Below are positions 24,128 through 37,929 of a stretch of 64,000 nt of DNA, piece by piece; the stretch's first letter is position 1; every line of letters starts with the position of its first letter. Location of the stretch: NCBI RefSeq assembly GCF_964355755.1, contig NC_092670.1, positions 36,133,795 to 36,197,794 of the forward strand, written 5' to 3'. This DNA comes from Antedon mediterranea. Taxonomy: Eukaryota; Echinodermata; Crinoidea; Comatulida; Antedonidae. The position numbers and the translations under genes were made by a program. The notes under the pieces were generated by a model that had not been told where the DNA came from, searched no databases, and was given only the letters and a program-made list of their open reading frames with translations.

Positions 24128-25482
24128 GTAAGTATATCAACTTTTTTTATCATTAAACTTTTATCAAAGTTTTGAAAAAGAACCATTTTCAGCAATAATC
24201 GAAAGAATATTTTAAACTGTAAACTGTATTCATAGAGACATTTGGAAACTAAACATATTTATAATTTCAAATAATGAAAGTAAATTTAACATAATGTGTA
24301 TTCCTATGTGCACCAATTTGTTTACTTTTTTTTACAAAAGAATACGAATTTCTATCGATGCACTGTATGTTACCCTTAATCTTCTAAACTTACCAGCTAA
24401 ACAATATTTATTCTATTTTACCTTGTATTTATTTACTGGTATACTTCACAATATATACATATATATACATAAATTAAGTTTCTATATTATATATTTTTTT
24501 AAATAAAATAAAAACTATACAATATTAGGTTTTTTTAAAGAAAAATAATATTTCCTTACATATTGTATTATTAGTTCTAAGTCTTTCTGAACTACCAGTA
24601 TCTTTATTCCATTCTACCTTGTATAAATGTATTAAATTATGACTACCATACTACTTCACATTATATCCCTAAAACATAAATGCATTTTCTATATTTTATT
24701 TTGAATTAAAAAAAACTATAGGCCTACACAAGAAAATAATTGTTTGTCACTTTTCACGATAATTGGCTTGTCATGTTATGTATTATTGAAGTGAAATATC
24801 GAAATGTTCACACTAAGATAGTTGCTTCAAACCGTGAAATGCACTCAGATCGTGACTCTACGTGTTGTTAGTTTCTTAGTACTTTCTTCCCTGTTGGGAT
24901 TCAATGTACAAACTCCAGACTGTCTTTGTTGAACGTTTTTCCAACTAATTGGAAATCTTGATTTATATTTATGATATGAAGATTCTGATTTTGAAGTCGT
25001 TTAAATTATTTAGCAATTAGTAAACAAGCTTAGATATGTAAATGAACATTGTAATCTTAGATATAATTTAATAATACATTATATATTTTAATATTTATTT
25101 ATAATACAGTTTTGTGTACTGTATATTGATAAATAATTGTAGTTAAGTGTAGTTCTTCTGGTGACAACGACATATCATGTTATGGTGACTCTGTTGCTTT
25201 TGGGGTCCCAGGACGTGACATGATGTCGAAGAAATAATGAAATGAACATGAATGAAATTAGTTCCATTACGTATTTACTTTTTAAAAATTGTTTCTATGT
25301 AAATATTATTTAAAGATGTGTACATATGTAAAATATAATGCAATGTAAAATTAATACTAACTATTAATAACTAAAATCGAATACTGCATTTCTCACCACA
25401 AAAATAACAATAAATACTCAATATAGTCCTATTCAAATGCAATGCTATTTTTTATTTTTTGTTTTTGTTTATAGGTTATAAG

Positions 25483-28400
25483 ATGACAGGTCTAAGGACA
25501 GTATTACTTCTTCTAGCTGTCGTCTGTCTTTCTCAGGCAACTCATTTTAGAGGTGGAACTTTTAGATGGCGTCCATCGAGGACGAGGGGACAGGTAATAC
25601 TAATAACTCATTAAAGTTATTTTAAATTAATTAAATTTTAATTAAAAAACACAATGCGTTAATTCGAAATTTAATATCATAATTATTGTGTTTTCATTAT
25701 ATCTGTCTAAACAGGACAGGTATATTGTTTTATTACCGCATGTTTTTAGGTAATGATGGATATTTTGTGATATAATATGCGAATATCGAATAGTAGGCCT
25801 AATAATAATTATTAAATACAGTATTCTGAGGATATTGAATTTTTCTTTAAAACATATTTTGTTTAAAAAGAAAAGATCTAAAAAATCACAAAGACGTGAA
25901 TTATTTCTTCTTTTAGATATTAAATCTAAGATCTTATAGGTCTTAGATTTCTAGATCTTGGTTTCCTAGACACCCAATTTAAATCTACTTCTGTAGAACG
26001 GAAATAAATCATCATTGATTTGTTATTAATGCGTTTAGAAAGAATTAGGGTTTTAATTATTATACTTATTCAATAATGCGGAGAGCTAATTTCCGTAACT
26101 TAAATACCAGTGTGAACGCAATTGATTTTATCACCTTTCATTTTCAGCAAGTAGTCGATCATTAAACCGCTTAAAAAATTGAGCTTGTTAAATATCAAAA
26201 TAAACGACTGAATGAAACTAACGTAATTTAGGCCTAGTCACGTTTACAATTGTACGGTTGCTCTTTTTACGTTAAATCGGTCCTGTAGATTTGACAAGTT
26301 ATTGTTAATAAAAAAAACATTCGGAGAATAAACTAGACATTTTGCATTTCAAAAAGGCGGCACCAGGCATTAAACCAAATAAGTGATATCTGTACAGAAA
26401 TCTATCAGGACGATAGTTACGTCGTCTCAAAAAAGGTCAAGTACATATGTTATCTATTATTGAATTAAAACCTTGGACTGTATCTGTCGGAATAACCGGG
26501 ATAATGATTATATCTGAAATTGAAACATTTATTTCCACCGTTACCTATAGTTTTAGAAAACGGTTGAATTTGCGTCCAACGGAGATCTAACGAATATCAT
26601 ACAGTTTCGGCGGTATTTCGATTAATGTTGTGTTTGTGATATTAATTTTTTCATTTTCAACTTTCATTTTTAATAGTTTACAACGCTATTATGTGATTCA
26701 ATCTCCGAGAAACTGTCTGCAATCCTCCACATATGAATAATTAAGTATTTGTTTGGCAGGTGGAAAGTTTCAAACTCCTTTTCATGAATATTCATGTCAA
26801 TTCTAACGCGCCAAAATGACGTCACACGCATAACTATTATGTTTACTAATATTCTACAACTTTACCAATCCATACAGTACAGGAATAAACGCCCTAAATT
26901 AAATTATACCTATTTTCTGATAATAAAATATTTAAGATACATTTGAAGACAAATACGCACTTGGGCGCCTTATTTTAGTACTTTTTCAACTTGTTTTGAT
27001 ATCTAGCTTGAGGCATGATATCTCTTTAAGTAGGCCTAGTATGAGTAAAGTCGAATTCTAAAGCAGAAAATTGGTCAGCTAAATAAATACGTTAAATTCC
27101 AATGATATATCATTTTATTGAGATGTTTTTAAAAGATATGGTAGCTTCCAGTTAAGTTATAAATGTAATTTGTTTTTGTTTTTTTTTTTCAATTCTGTTT
27201 ATACATATAACAATAATTAGAATATGTGACTAGCATTTCTACCCGATATCCAATTGTGCCATAAAAAGCGGTACTTTTGCTGAAGTAAAAAAACAAAACG
27301 ATTACAGATGTCACACAAACTTATTATCCAATAATAACTGATTAAATACTACTTATTAAAATTTGGAATAAATAATGTAAATATGATTTTAAAATTACAC
27401 AAGTAACACGTTCCGAAAAATAGTTAACTTGGAAACATCTAAACAATTTCCAAAACGGCAAAAATAGATTTTAAAATTCATCAATAAGTTGAAGGTTTTA
27501 TTATGAATACGTTTAATATCGCATTTCCTCCCCTACGTTGCTGGAGTAACAGCGGGTGACCCAAAACCGCGACACCGAGAAACGCCATCAACAACTGAGG
27601 CTACTCGCGCAGTCCATTCTCTCGTTGCAAATCGAACTAATTCAATTTCACACACTATGCCAGAGTAAGCCAACTACCACTGTCCGTTTCTCGTTACAAA
27701 TCGTTGATATAATAATTTAATTTAGAGCACTCGCTATGAATAAAGAACACCGATGCTTTATCTTTAATCATCTGGACATTTCTACAAATTCGAGAACAGT
27801 TAACTTCGTGTATGGACTCTAATGCGTGTCTCTATTTTTACAAACTATCTGTTGAGCACATGGTTTTAAACCAGTGGTTGGTGAATCAAATCCTAAACAC
27901 CTTGTATCCCGATACTTACATACAAATAATGAAATTATTTATTCACAATTAAACTTTATTCAATTGATAACTTACGTCATTTTAAATACGTCATCGGGCT
28001 CTTGGTTGAATTTAAATTAATTCAAAAGGTACACGCCATCTATCATTATTCTTTAACTTAGACCAGATTATAATCTACTGACAATTAGTAGAGAGATACC
28101 TTGACTAATTTAATTAATTATCCCGTTCAGGCAACATTCTCTAAAGTGACAGAAGATAATCTACACTTGTAAAAATAGTATTTATAGTGTACAAGTTAAA
28201 ACATTTAAAAGCGAACTTGAGTTGAAATTAAATATTCCGCAACAATTGCATCATTCAAAACTAGATATCGATCTCATTTTTTTTCATATTAAACCTAAAC
28301 TTTTTTTTCATGATTTTTTTAGTATTTAAGACAAGTCACAAAGCATAACAGGTTTTCTTTTACCTGATCATAGCTTCAATGGCAGGCCAATATATTTTTC

Positions 28401-31400
28401 AAATAAGAAAATTATCTTTAATCAGAATTAACGTAAACGCCTGCCTACATGAAGGAAGTAACATATAAAATAATTCTTTCATGTCCTACGACTGAAAACC
28501 CAATCTAAGAAATAATATTCTCCGTCCTTGCACAAGAGTATGAGAATGTGAACATGAGAATGTACGAACATAAATATCCAGTCAAAATTATTGAATATAA
28601 TAAATGAAACATTAATTTGTATCTGTGTTTTCTATCAATGTGTACTACTATTTGTCTATTTTGTTTTTTAACCCTAACCCCGTTTTGTTGTGAAGAAAGG
28701 CAATGTATTTTTATAGAAAGCGAATTTAAATTATAACCACTAAAAATTTACTTTTTTTTCATTGAAACACAAACATTAGATATTATATCCTTATCTTTCT
28801 CGTTTAAAATTAATTAACATTCAGTATGACGGACCGGTTTAGAATTTCTGATGTTAATTTAGGCCCATAAGAAAAGGTGATTCAAAAGTGACGTAAATTA
28901 TAAGAACATCTAACTATTTTAGAGTTAACATTTAAGAGTTGCTCTAGCAATGAAAAATATTGTGTAGCCTATAGCATGCTCAGGTTCATGGGCGCCTGTT
29001 GACGATAGCGGTAGGGTGCATGATCGAATTTCGAAATGAATGTGGCCTAGGCCCCACTTCAAGGGGACTTTACATTCCATCAACTATTTCATCAAGTATT
29101 AACTAATAAAATGTTAAATTCCTGTCATGCCGCGCTCATTGCGCAAAAAACTAAACGCAACACTCTGATTCAACAGCGGTTGAGTTTCGATATCAATGTG
29201 GTTATATCTTTTCTAGGAAAGATTTTTTTGTTTATTGTTTTTAATTAAAAGGATTTATAAATAAACAACCGTTCTGAAACTTTCTATTTCTGGTTTGCAA
29301 AGCAATTGCGTACGTGTTTGTTAACTGAATCATGCTATGAGAACTAGACAGTGTTTATTGGTACTGTAAACTTTACAGATGGTGACATCTCTAAACACAA
29401 TAAAAAAAACACAAATCATTACATTTATACCGATAGTAAAACAATTTCAATTAGTAGGTATCGAAGATTTTTTTAAATCACAAACACATATAATCTTAAA
29501 AATAAATAAAATAATACTAAATGGTTATATTATTGGATATCTGAAACAGTATATGGAAAGAATATATTTATATTTTAGTTAACTTTAAACGTGGTTTTAC
29601 CAGGGAAGAGTGAGATTAATTAATGCCTTCCCAGGTTTTACAGGCATTTTATTTCCAAATGAGATGATTTTAATTTACATTACGATTCTATTGTTGTAAG
29701 TAATGTTGCTCTGAGGATGTTCTAAACTTATATAGTCATTAAACTAAAGCAAGAGGCTTGAAACTTATCAGCTGGTTTTACTTTTGATAAACAATCGAGG
29801 GTTTTTATAAAACATATTTAAAATAGAAAAATTAATATACAAACACAGATCATTCACAATACCTGACGTACTATAAGTTGTTTACTTAGCTTACAGGACT
29901 GGCCTTTAGAATGTGTTTACAGTTGGTCAGGTTGTCAATCATAACCTACCTAATATTTTCATATTAGTTGTATGATACCGTAAAGTCGTCTGCTACTGAC
30001 GCGACCACACAGAATTGCGCGTATGACTGCTGTAAGCGGTACTGTACATATCACTGACTGCGGACTGGTCACAGGCAAAAAAACTAATTTAAAGCGCGTC
30101 GTAATTAGATGTTTAGGGGTTTGCGGAAAAGTATGGAATACAAGGCTATAAATATAAGAACTATATTTATTGTTGTTTTTTTAGATTGAAATTTCATGGC
30201 GTGTATCATGGAGACGGTCGTATGCCCCTCGCAATGACTTTTGGTGCGAGTATCCAGGACAACATCTGGGTGGAGAAGGCGACATTTTGTGCGTAGAATG
30301 CCGCCGAAGAATTTACAGACAACTAGATTTCAATTGTACTGATTTTAGCGATCATAATATTGAGGACTGGAGCACAGGCGTTGGATCTTTCTTGTACACC
30401 CCGGACAGAGAGGTCTTTACAATTAGGTAACGTTACCATGTTTACTGACCAGTTTATTTAAAAGGAATACTTCCAAGACCTATAAATAGAATACTAAGAT
30501 ACTTATCTTCGAAAGATGGAGCCCTAAGTTAAATTATGCCAAAGAGAGAATTCAAAGTTAAATATTATAGATTTACATTTCGCTGACTCAGTAATAGTAG
30601 GCCTAATAGTTTTTAATAAAGGCTAATTAAAAATTATCAAAATGTAACATGTGGAATATTACATAATTAAAGATATGAAGAAGAATCCACTAGTTACTGG
30701 ATTTATTTACAAAACTATGGTGATGCCAACTATTGGAACATGATTTCAACAATTGACCTTCGACCTCGACCAGACACACGACTGCCAAATTCATCACCCT
30801 ACACCACAGTCATTCCAATCATCAGGGTGCAGCAAGGCTGTTCTAGTAAAATCAGAATTCCGGGTGAGTATTTATTGATGTACTACTACGATTTAACTAG
30901 GTGTATTGTGTTTTGGCAAGAGTTCAGAAGGGTATATTCTATTGTTGTTTACCTATCTATATTCGTCATATCAAACTGAAAACTAAATCCTTTAAAACAT
31001 AAACCTAGTGATCATGCACCTTGATTGGCTATCATCGTAGTTTTCACGATGCATGTGTTCCACTCAAATAAAGCGCGCTCATTAAGAATTCACAAGAAGC
31101 AACCGGAATTGTGTGACGATAGAGAGGGCGCTCTGTATACAATGAATTCCGAGCAGTATATTTGAAAGAATTGTTTTTATTACGTATTAACAATATAAAC
31201 TTCTTTCCACAGTCTCGGATCCGGACTATGATACCGTAAGATGCAGGTGGACAAACGAACAAAGAAGAGAATGTCCACCAAATCAGTTCGACCATTCTGT
31301 GTGTGGTAGCCTTACAGAGGAGAGCACACTTGATTCTGTAAGTTCGTGCCTCTAATTGTATTCAATGATCCCTATAAAGTTCACTAACACATTCAAAACT

Positions 31401-34400
31401 ACTAACATTAACACTTATGTAACTTAAACTGATTACTGTTACAGGACGAATGCGAGATATATTTCCCAGCAACTGCCGAACCTGGTTGGTATGCAGTCTC
31501 AATGATGATCGAAGATTTTGCAACTCCAACTTCAACGAAAGCTCTCAGCACTATTCCTCTCCAATTTCTTATAAAGGTTTTCCCACTTGGTAGGTTAACT
31601 CGATTTAGGAAAACAGAGTTATGATGAGTATGTAGGCCTTGGCTACTAGTAGGAAATGTATCACTATCATTAGAGCTAGCTACACGCGTAACAATGTTAC
31701 CTACGCCCTGATGTGGGTCAATACACAGATATCCTCAACCGTTTCGTTCTATTCTATTCTATTCAGGTTTTTATATGGCGCCCTACAAAGAACCTAAGAG
31801 CCTAACAATACTTAGTAATTAAAAAGAAAAGTTTTAAGTTGACGTTTAAATAGAGGTGCCGAATTCGCTCCTCTCAAATCGACAGGTAGCGCGTTCTAAA
31901 TGGCCAAATGCTTTTAAATGTTTATCTTCTGTTTCAGATGAGCCATGCCGTCAACCTGAAATCTTTGAGCCTCCTGGTACCTGCTTCTACCTGAAGCCTA
32001 ACAAACCGTGGAGCATTGACGTTAAGGCGCGAAGTGGCAGACGAGGTGTTGGGTAAGTATACTACTGTTACTAATGTCACAATCCAAAATCCAGATTTTC
32101 ATTTTCAACCAACGGAATGTTGAGTGATTGCAGTTCGTGTTAAAACGATTTACAACAACTTTTTATTAATATTAACTTATTTTAGCATTGTTGAGATTGG
32201 AACAGCATCGCCAGCCGGTATGACCAAATCACCAGTGAAGAGAGTATCGCGCTCAAGGAACGACTACGCAATCACGCTTCGCTGGATTCCACGCGAGACA
32301 GGAATTCACTTTGTTTGTCTATACGCACGAGATACATACGGGTAAGTCAAATAGATACTTCACATTAAAGCTTGGATCCCACTAGAACGTAACGCAAGGA
32401 CGTAAACGCAACGCAAGCGTTTTAACCAATGACAAGCGAAGTTATAGACAGTTAGCAATCACAAGCGAATAAGCTATCGCTTGTGATTGGTCAATTCACT
32501 TGCGTTGCGTTACGTCCTTGCGTTGCGTCGCTAGTGGGAACCAAGCTTTAGACTGTTATCTCACATAGACAAACGACGAGTACTTGTTGGTATTACATTA
32601 TTTGATTTTAATTTGTCAATTCCCTTTTTCTAGAGTTACAAGTGACCAGAGATGTCTAAGACTAATCGTTGCTGGTAAGTTTAAACAGCAAACTCAAATT
32701 AGTTACTAAATGAGTAAATTGGCAAAGATAAAAAATCTTCATAGAGATATACATTTGAATTTAAAGCAAGCTTGTTTTAAAAAGTTCTATTCAACACAAT
32801 TGTAAAATACTACGTGCTAACCATACTATTTATAATTGAATTGATACAGCGTCGCCAGCAAGCAGAATTGCACCACAGCCTCCAAAGATTGTTCCCAGAA
32901 AATCATACCCATCACCGTTGCAACATGTCGTGCCCGAAAACAACGAATGGGTCATCAGTTTCGACAAACCGGTAAGAAAGTTTGTTCATGATAGGAAGCT
33001 TTCGATTTGCGAAAACCGAAGATTTCAGATCAGGCTCTCTTTGGACCCACGGCACGACAGCCATCAGTGCAGAGCCTACAAAGATGAACGACAGGGGCTA
33101 ATGGATTAATATTCCGGAGTAACAGCTAAGCTGCTGCCAAAATATGCACTTGAGTCACATGTATACGTAATCTCAATTTGTTCAACAATAGTCGAGGGAG
33201 ACTTGCTATTATTTTATGGCTATGGTTTGCGACTCCCATAACTAGACCACTATCAGCCAACTGGAAAAAATAACTATTGCAGTTTTATTAAATATTTCAT
33301 TTACAGATTAAAAGACCAAACGAACCAACCTACATTGAGATTATCAACCCAACAAAACCCGTTCCACCAATCTTCAGGATTGATGCCGCATCCGAATCAG
33401 TGACGTTCAACGAGACATCTCTGTCATTTAAGACTCCAGGAATGTTGTTGAAGGACAACGCTCTCCACATGATCTCAGTTGATCCAGGAATTGCGCGAGT
33501 CAGGAACCCAGATCCTTGTGCTGCTAGAACAGATACACAACAGAGTGGTTGGATGTTTCGTACCAGTGAGTTAACTATTATGTAATTGCGTAGAGACACG
33601 TGATTAGTTTGGTAGACACGTGATTAGTTTGGTGGTCACAGAAAACTCGTTTCAATCTAACTGGAGTGTTTGTAATTAAAGCACCAACAATGGGAATTAT
33701 CGGCTATATTATGATACAGCAGTTATTAAAACGTCTGTTGAACGAATATGACCTCATTTTCCCTTTCCATTCTTTATAGATTCTTCCCTTATTCCACGTG
33801 AACCAGTAGTAGAGTGCCATGATTCTCACATGACTGTTTACATCCACCGAAGTATCCTTGCTGACGTCAGTTCACGTCGTCTGCATTTGCATGACCCCAT
33901 CTGCCGAGGAAGAGATTTGAACGAAACACACGTCATCCTTCAAACTGGATACAATGAATGCGGAACGGTCATCCGAGTACGTATATTACACTTTATTTTA
34001 TTCAAAAAATCGCTTTATTTAGAGATTTAAAAAAATGTTATTTATTTTATTTAACTATTTTTATTTAACTATTTTTGTTTTAAATGTTCAGGCTAAATCT
34101 GACAACATCGCCATGTATCGCAACACAATCCGTGACCGCCCAAGATCAGAGAAAGGTGCAAGCAAGATCACACGTGACGTCCGCCATCTTGAAATCAAAG
34201 TAATCTGCGAGATGGAGAGTGAAGGTTTGACGCACGGCCACTTCTTACCAAAGATGGCCAAGAAGACGTACGTAGCAAAGAGCGAAGGCCGCAGCAACTT
34301 CACCTTCCAAATGTTCGACGCACCAGATTACAGTCGTCGTGTAAGCCTGAATGAGTACCCAGCTCAGGTAGCCATGCGCCAGAGGATGTATTTCTCTGCT

Positions 34401-35330
34401 AAAGCTAGAGATCCTTCAAAGAGAATTCTTATTGAAACCTGTAAAGCTACACCAACTTCAGTTCCAGGAAGCAGAGCCAACCAACTCTTTGAGTTTGTGA
34501 AAGACGGGTAGGTCTACTGACTATATCATTTACTTACGTTCACGTGCTTCCATAATTCCAAACTTCTTTATTCTTCTCATACATAAAACCAAGTGTACAG
34601 CCGTTCTAAATTTATGATTATAAAATACATTTTTTCACAGTTGCCTTGTTGACAGCACGATGAAGACAGAGTATTCACCATCAATCTCAGAGCAAAGATT
34701 CTCTATGGAATCATTCTCGTTTATGTTCCATGGACTACATGGAGAGGTATGAATAAACACAGTTTACAATAAGTAAACGTGACACAAGTCAGAAGTTGTG
34801 AAACTTCTCTAGTTACTTTATAAAGTTCTAACCGTAAACCTGTGTCCTTTACCTGTAGGTGCTTAAGCACTGTCTACACTATCAACCTAGTTTTATGTGA
34901 TGTGCCCAAAATATGGAAATGATATGCTTCAATATGGTAGTGATATGACATCATCATGTCCTTACATAGGCACATCACATTTTTTGTCACATAAAGTTTG
35001 ATAGTGTAGACAGAGCTTTAGGTCTAGACATGCTCCGTTGTAACATGAGCAAACATATGTATAGAGGATCAACAATTCGTATAGACAATTGTCAAAACGG
35101 TTTGAAAACACTAAACCTAAATATGTTTTTTGTAATCTTCACATTACCCTGCCATTATTACCATTCTCTTTCGATTCCTTTTCCATCAGGTATTCTTGAG
35201 TTGTCAAGTTTTGATCTGTGACCCTACCGAACGATTCTCTCGCTGCAGCCAGGGTTGTTCTAGTGACGTCAGAGGTAAACGAGCAGCCAGTGACATCTCT
35301 GCTGAAATGGTATTACCACTGGAGCTTTAA
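25483..35330 (+). CDS. Secreted ZP-domain multidomain protein, gene B (complete)
   Basis: Fourteen coding exons: 25483-25593, 30185-30426, 30694-30863, 31213-31337, 31445-31589, 31938-32052, 32186-32341, 32634-32674, 32850-32971, 33307-33565, 33780-33976, 34092-34507, 34641-34746, 35190-35330. They encode 781 residues. There is a signal peptide at 1-19, then THFRGGTFRW, a Cys-rich region with an NCT glycosylation site, and SDPDYDTVRCRW (176-187). GWYAVSMMIEDF and VTSDQRCLRLIV segments follow, then one Ig-like (Big_5/SbsA-type) module (about 400-495). The ZP domain starts at VECHDSHMTV (about 504). A dibasic RGKR at 763-766 matches the furin-type cleavage site of ZP proteins. Only 15 residues follow and there is no membrane span, so the protein should be fully secreted. 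Its role in a matrix or coat is inferred. Confidence 0.9.
25594..30184 (+). other. Large intron of gene B (4.6 kb)
   Basis: Mostly AT-rich and without recognisable ORFs. A less AT-rich patch at about 27530-27710 contains a doubled CTCGTTGCAAATCG/CTCGTTACAAATCG word and stands out from its surroundings. An enhancer or old repeat is possible, but nothing is proven. Confidence 0.5.
32366..32550. mobile_element. MITE family 1, best-preserved copy
   Basis: Long inverted ends: TAAAGCTTGGATCCCACTAG with continuing ACGTAACGCAAGGACGTAAA on the left, and ACGTCCTTGCGTTGCGTCGC with TAGTGGGAACCAAGCTTTA on the right. The whole element can fold into one hairpin. It lies in the gene B intron 32342-32633. 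Confidence 0.85.
34862..35020. mobile_element. MITE family 2, full copy in gene B intron
   Basis: CTGTCTACACTATCAACCTA and AAAGTTTGATAGTGTAGACA ends flank an interior with GTGATGTGCCC and ATGGTAGTGATATGACATCA. It sits in the last intron of gene B. Confidence 0.8.
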
Positions 35331-36111
35331 GTTGTAGGTGAGAGTCTTTAGAACCATTAATTCAAAAGATGAAGGTACTTCGTTATGGAGATTCATAACG
35401 CAATATACGTCTCGGGTTAAGTTAGCGTATTCTTTAAATATATCACTCTTTTCAATTACAATTACGAGCGCATTTTCCAAGTGTGAGGTTTTCGGAAACA
35501 CGTTTGAAAAAGGGGAGTCATTTTTTTTTTCGTCACATGCCATGTCCTACAAGAACGTTGAACGCATCCGATCCTCGGAAACTATGAAACCTCTTCAGCA
35601 TTTCAATGCACATTCCTTTCTATAAACATGATTCTCTGCTTTCCGCTAGGTTCCTTCCGTTCAATTGTTTACGTTAGCTGATGTTCCGGATTTTTCTTCT
35701 TCTTCTTTCTAAGCAAATTTCTTGTATATAATAACAATCGTTTATTTCTGCCTGCTGATGTCTTTCTGTCCTCGCCAGCTAAAGTACGTGTTGATTAGTG
35801 GTTTATACATTTCTTTTTAAAATAAGGACGCCAAATATGCAACTTATAAAAGAAACATTACTGTCATGATGTATTAAACCATATATTTTCCATCCATCAA
35901 CATAAAAATATACATTAATTAATGTTATATTGCTTGTTTCTCCAGATATTTTGAAGTCAGCGAAGATTTTCCAGACTGTCGCACAACTGAAACTGTCGGT
36001 TAAAATACATTGACTGAAGCAAAACACTTCTGTTCCGTGATTTCATTTGTATAACAAGAGGTAGTACATTCGTCCAGAAAATGCTAACTACAAAGTTGCT
36101 GCTTAAATGAT

Positions 36112-36117
36112 AATAAA
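36112..36117 (+). terminator. Possible polyadenylation signal of gene B
   Basis: AATAAA about 780 bases after the stop codon. Other AATAAA words occur up to 37.4 kb, so the true 3' end is not decided. Confidence 0.3.
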
Positions 36118-36119
36118 TT

Positions 36120-37925
36120 TATATACTGGTTTAAAAAAAACCAAATCACTTAAAATTTTGTGAATTTCTGTATATATTGTATTGTCAAACCTAATGATAT
36201 AATTTTTAACAATAGAAAGATCCCCGTACTTCTGGGAATTTCTAACAAATTGGTATAAAGCTTTATTGTAAATTGTAAACAGCTGTGGAGATTTCTCGAA
36301 ATATGTAAATATGAAAGGTTAAACGGCTGCTGATTAGGCGATAGTTGTCACGTGCAATCATCGTGTCGAATAAGTGTTCGTAGTTATGTGAGTACTATGT
36401 TTTGTGAAGAGATTAGTTTTCAATAATAGTATACAATTTACTACCGTATTTGAAATTGTTACGTAACAGCATGTTTATTTTAAAACGATGGCACCAACTC
36501 AATATAAAGAGCACCGCTTACATATGTTAAATTATTATTATTAAAAAAATAAATTATTAATTATGATATAACACGAATAACACCTTAGGTGTAGGTCCTA
36601 TATAGAAGCCAAAATGAGTTTCTATCTTCGAATGAGAATCTGTCCCTAAAGAACATTTAAGAAATAGAAGATATATCTATCGGATTGCTTAAAAATCATT
36701 TAGCCAGTCACGCGACTACGTTTATTCCAGGCAAATTTGTACATGCCGTAAAACAGATGGTAGTCAACCAGATATAACTCGCACTGAAATAGGGCTAGTA
36801 AATTAATATAATGAACTATATTGTTTTTATAAGCAGCTGATTATAGCCAATAGGAAACACTACTGTAGGTGATATTGTACAGAAATAATTGCTGGTAAAT
36901 TAATACTATATTACGTCAGGTATTAGGCCTGTTATTATATTTAAATAATTAAAGATTCTCAAGATATTTAATAATAAAACGGAATTAATCTAGCATTTCA
37001 ATCTTTAGTAGGCTGACTAAAATAACGGTTATTAAAAAACTTAATCAAATGGATTGAAAATTAGCAATTTTAGTTGCTTTTATTGTTTATGTATGCTTTT
37101 TTTAGTACAATTATTATATTATCATACATGACTGTATTTTTCAGATGCTTAATAAATTAATTAAAACGAAAACCTTATATACTTTACTATTTATTTGAAT
37201 AACGAACGAACGAACCATCCGCTCCTAAACAGACCGTAAACGTTTACCATTACTGCAGTACAAAATAATTTCCAACATTGCTACGAAACAATTGTACTAC
37301 TATCTAGACAATAAACGATTTATAATATTCCCAATTAATATTGAGGATGTATGTTTGTTGTAAGACAAAAGTGATATTTAAATAAAGTACTGCATTTCAA
37401 TGTCACATTTTGTAATTTCTCTATTTATTGGTAATAATGGTTGTAGATTTCATAGAAAGGGCATAGTGAGACACAATCAGTTTTTTTGTAAAACAAACAT
37501 TTTGAGACGTAAGGCATGTCAGTTTTCAGAAGGTTTGGTATCTGAATGCGTCGTAGTATAGTAACAAAACGTGGGACCTTTTTTGAGTAGTTAGTTCAGC
37601 TCTCGGCAGTAAGGTAATGACCACTTATCTTATAAACTAACTATAAAAAAAAAATACAAACAAACAAAAAAGAAAAACAATTTAAATAGACAGGCTTTAC
37701 CGTATATTCAAATTCTTTAATACATCAAAACAAATTTGATAAAATTAAAATTGAAAAAACTATTTCAATTAACATCTCTAACTCTGTAATAGATATGTAA
37801 ATGAGATTATCGACCATCTGTTTGGTATGTCTCAATAATTGGATCGTCATCTGGAAAAACTACATATTGGGATAATCAATCCAGAATCGTATTCATAATT
37901 ATAACAGTGACATACTGTAGGAGGT
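36120..37925. other. Intergenic, no gene seen
   Basis: AT-rich sequence between gene B and the dioxygenase gene. No ORF or repeat with recognisable content was found. Confidence 0.5.
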
Positions 37926-37929
37926 GAGT

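Noticed and set aside
28665-28682. TAACCCTAACCCC as telomeric repeat
   Set aside because: Only two units, not an array.
33330-33599. Antisense ORF over gene B
   Set aside because: It is the shadow of the Ig-like module exon, whose sense reading has splice sites and paralogue support.
35338-35625. 95-codon ORF after gene B
   Set aside because: It lies in the 3' UTR directly after the stop and has no recognisable content.
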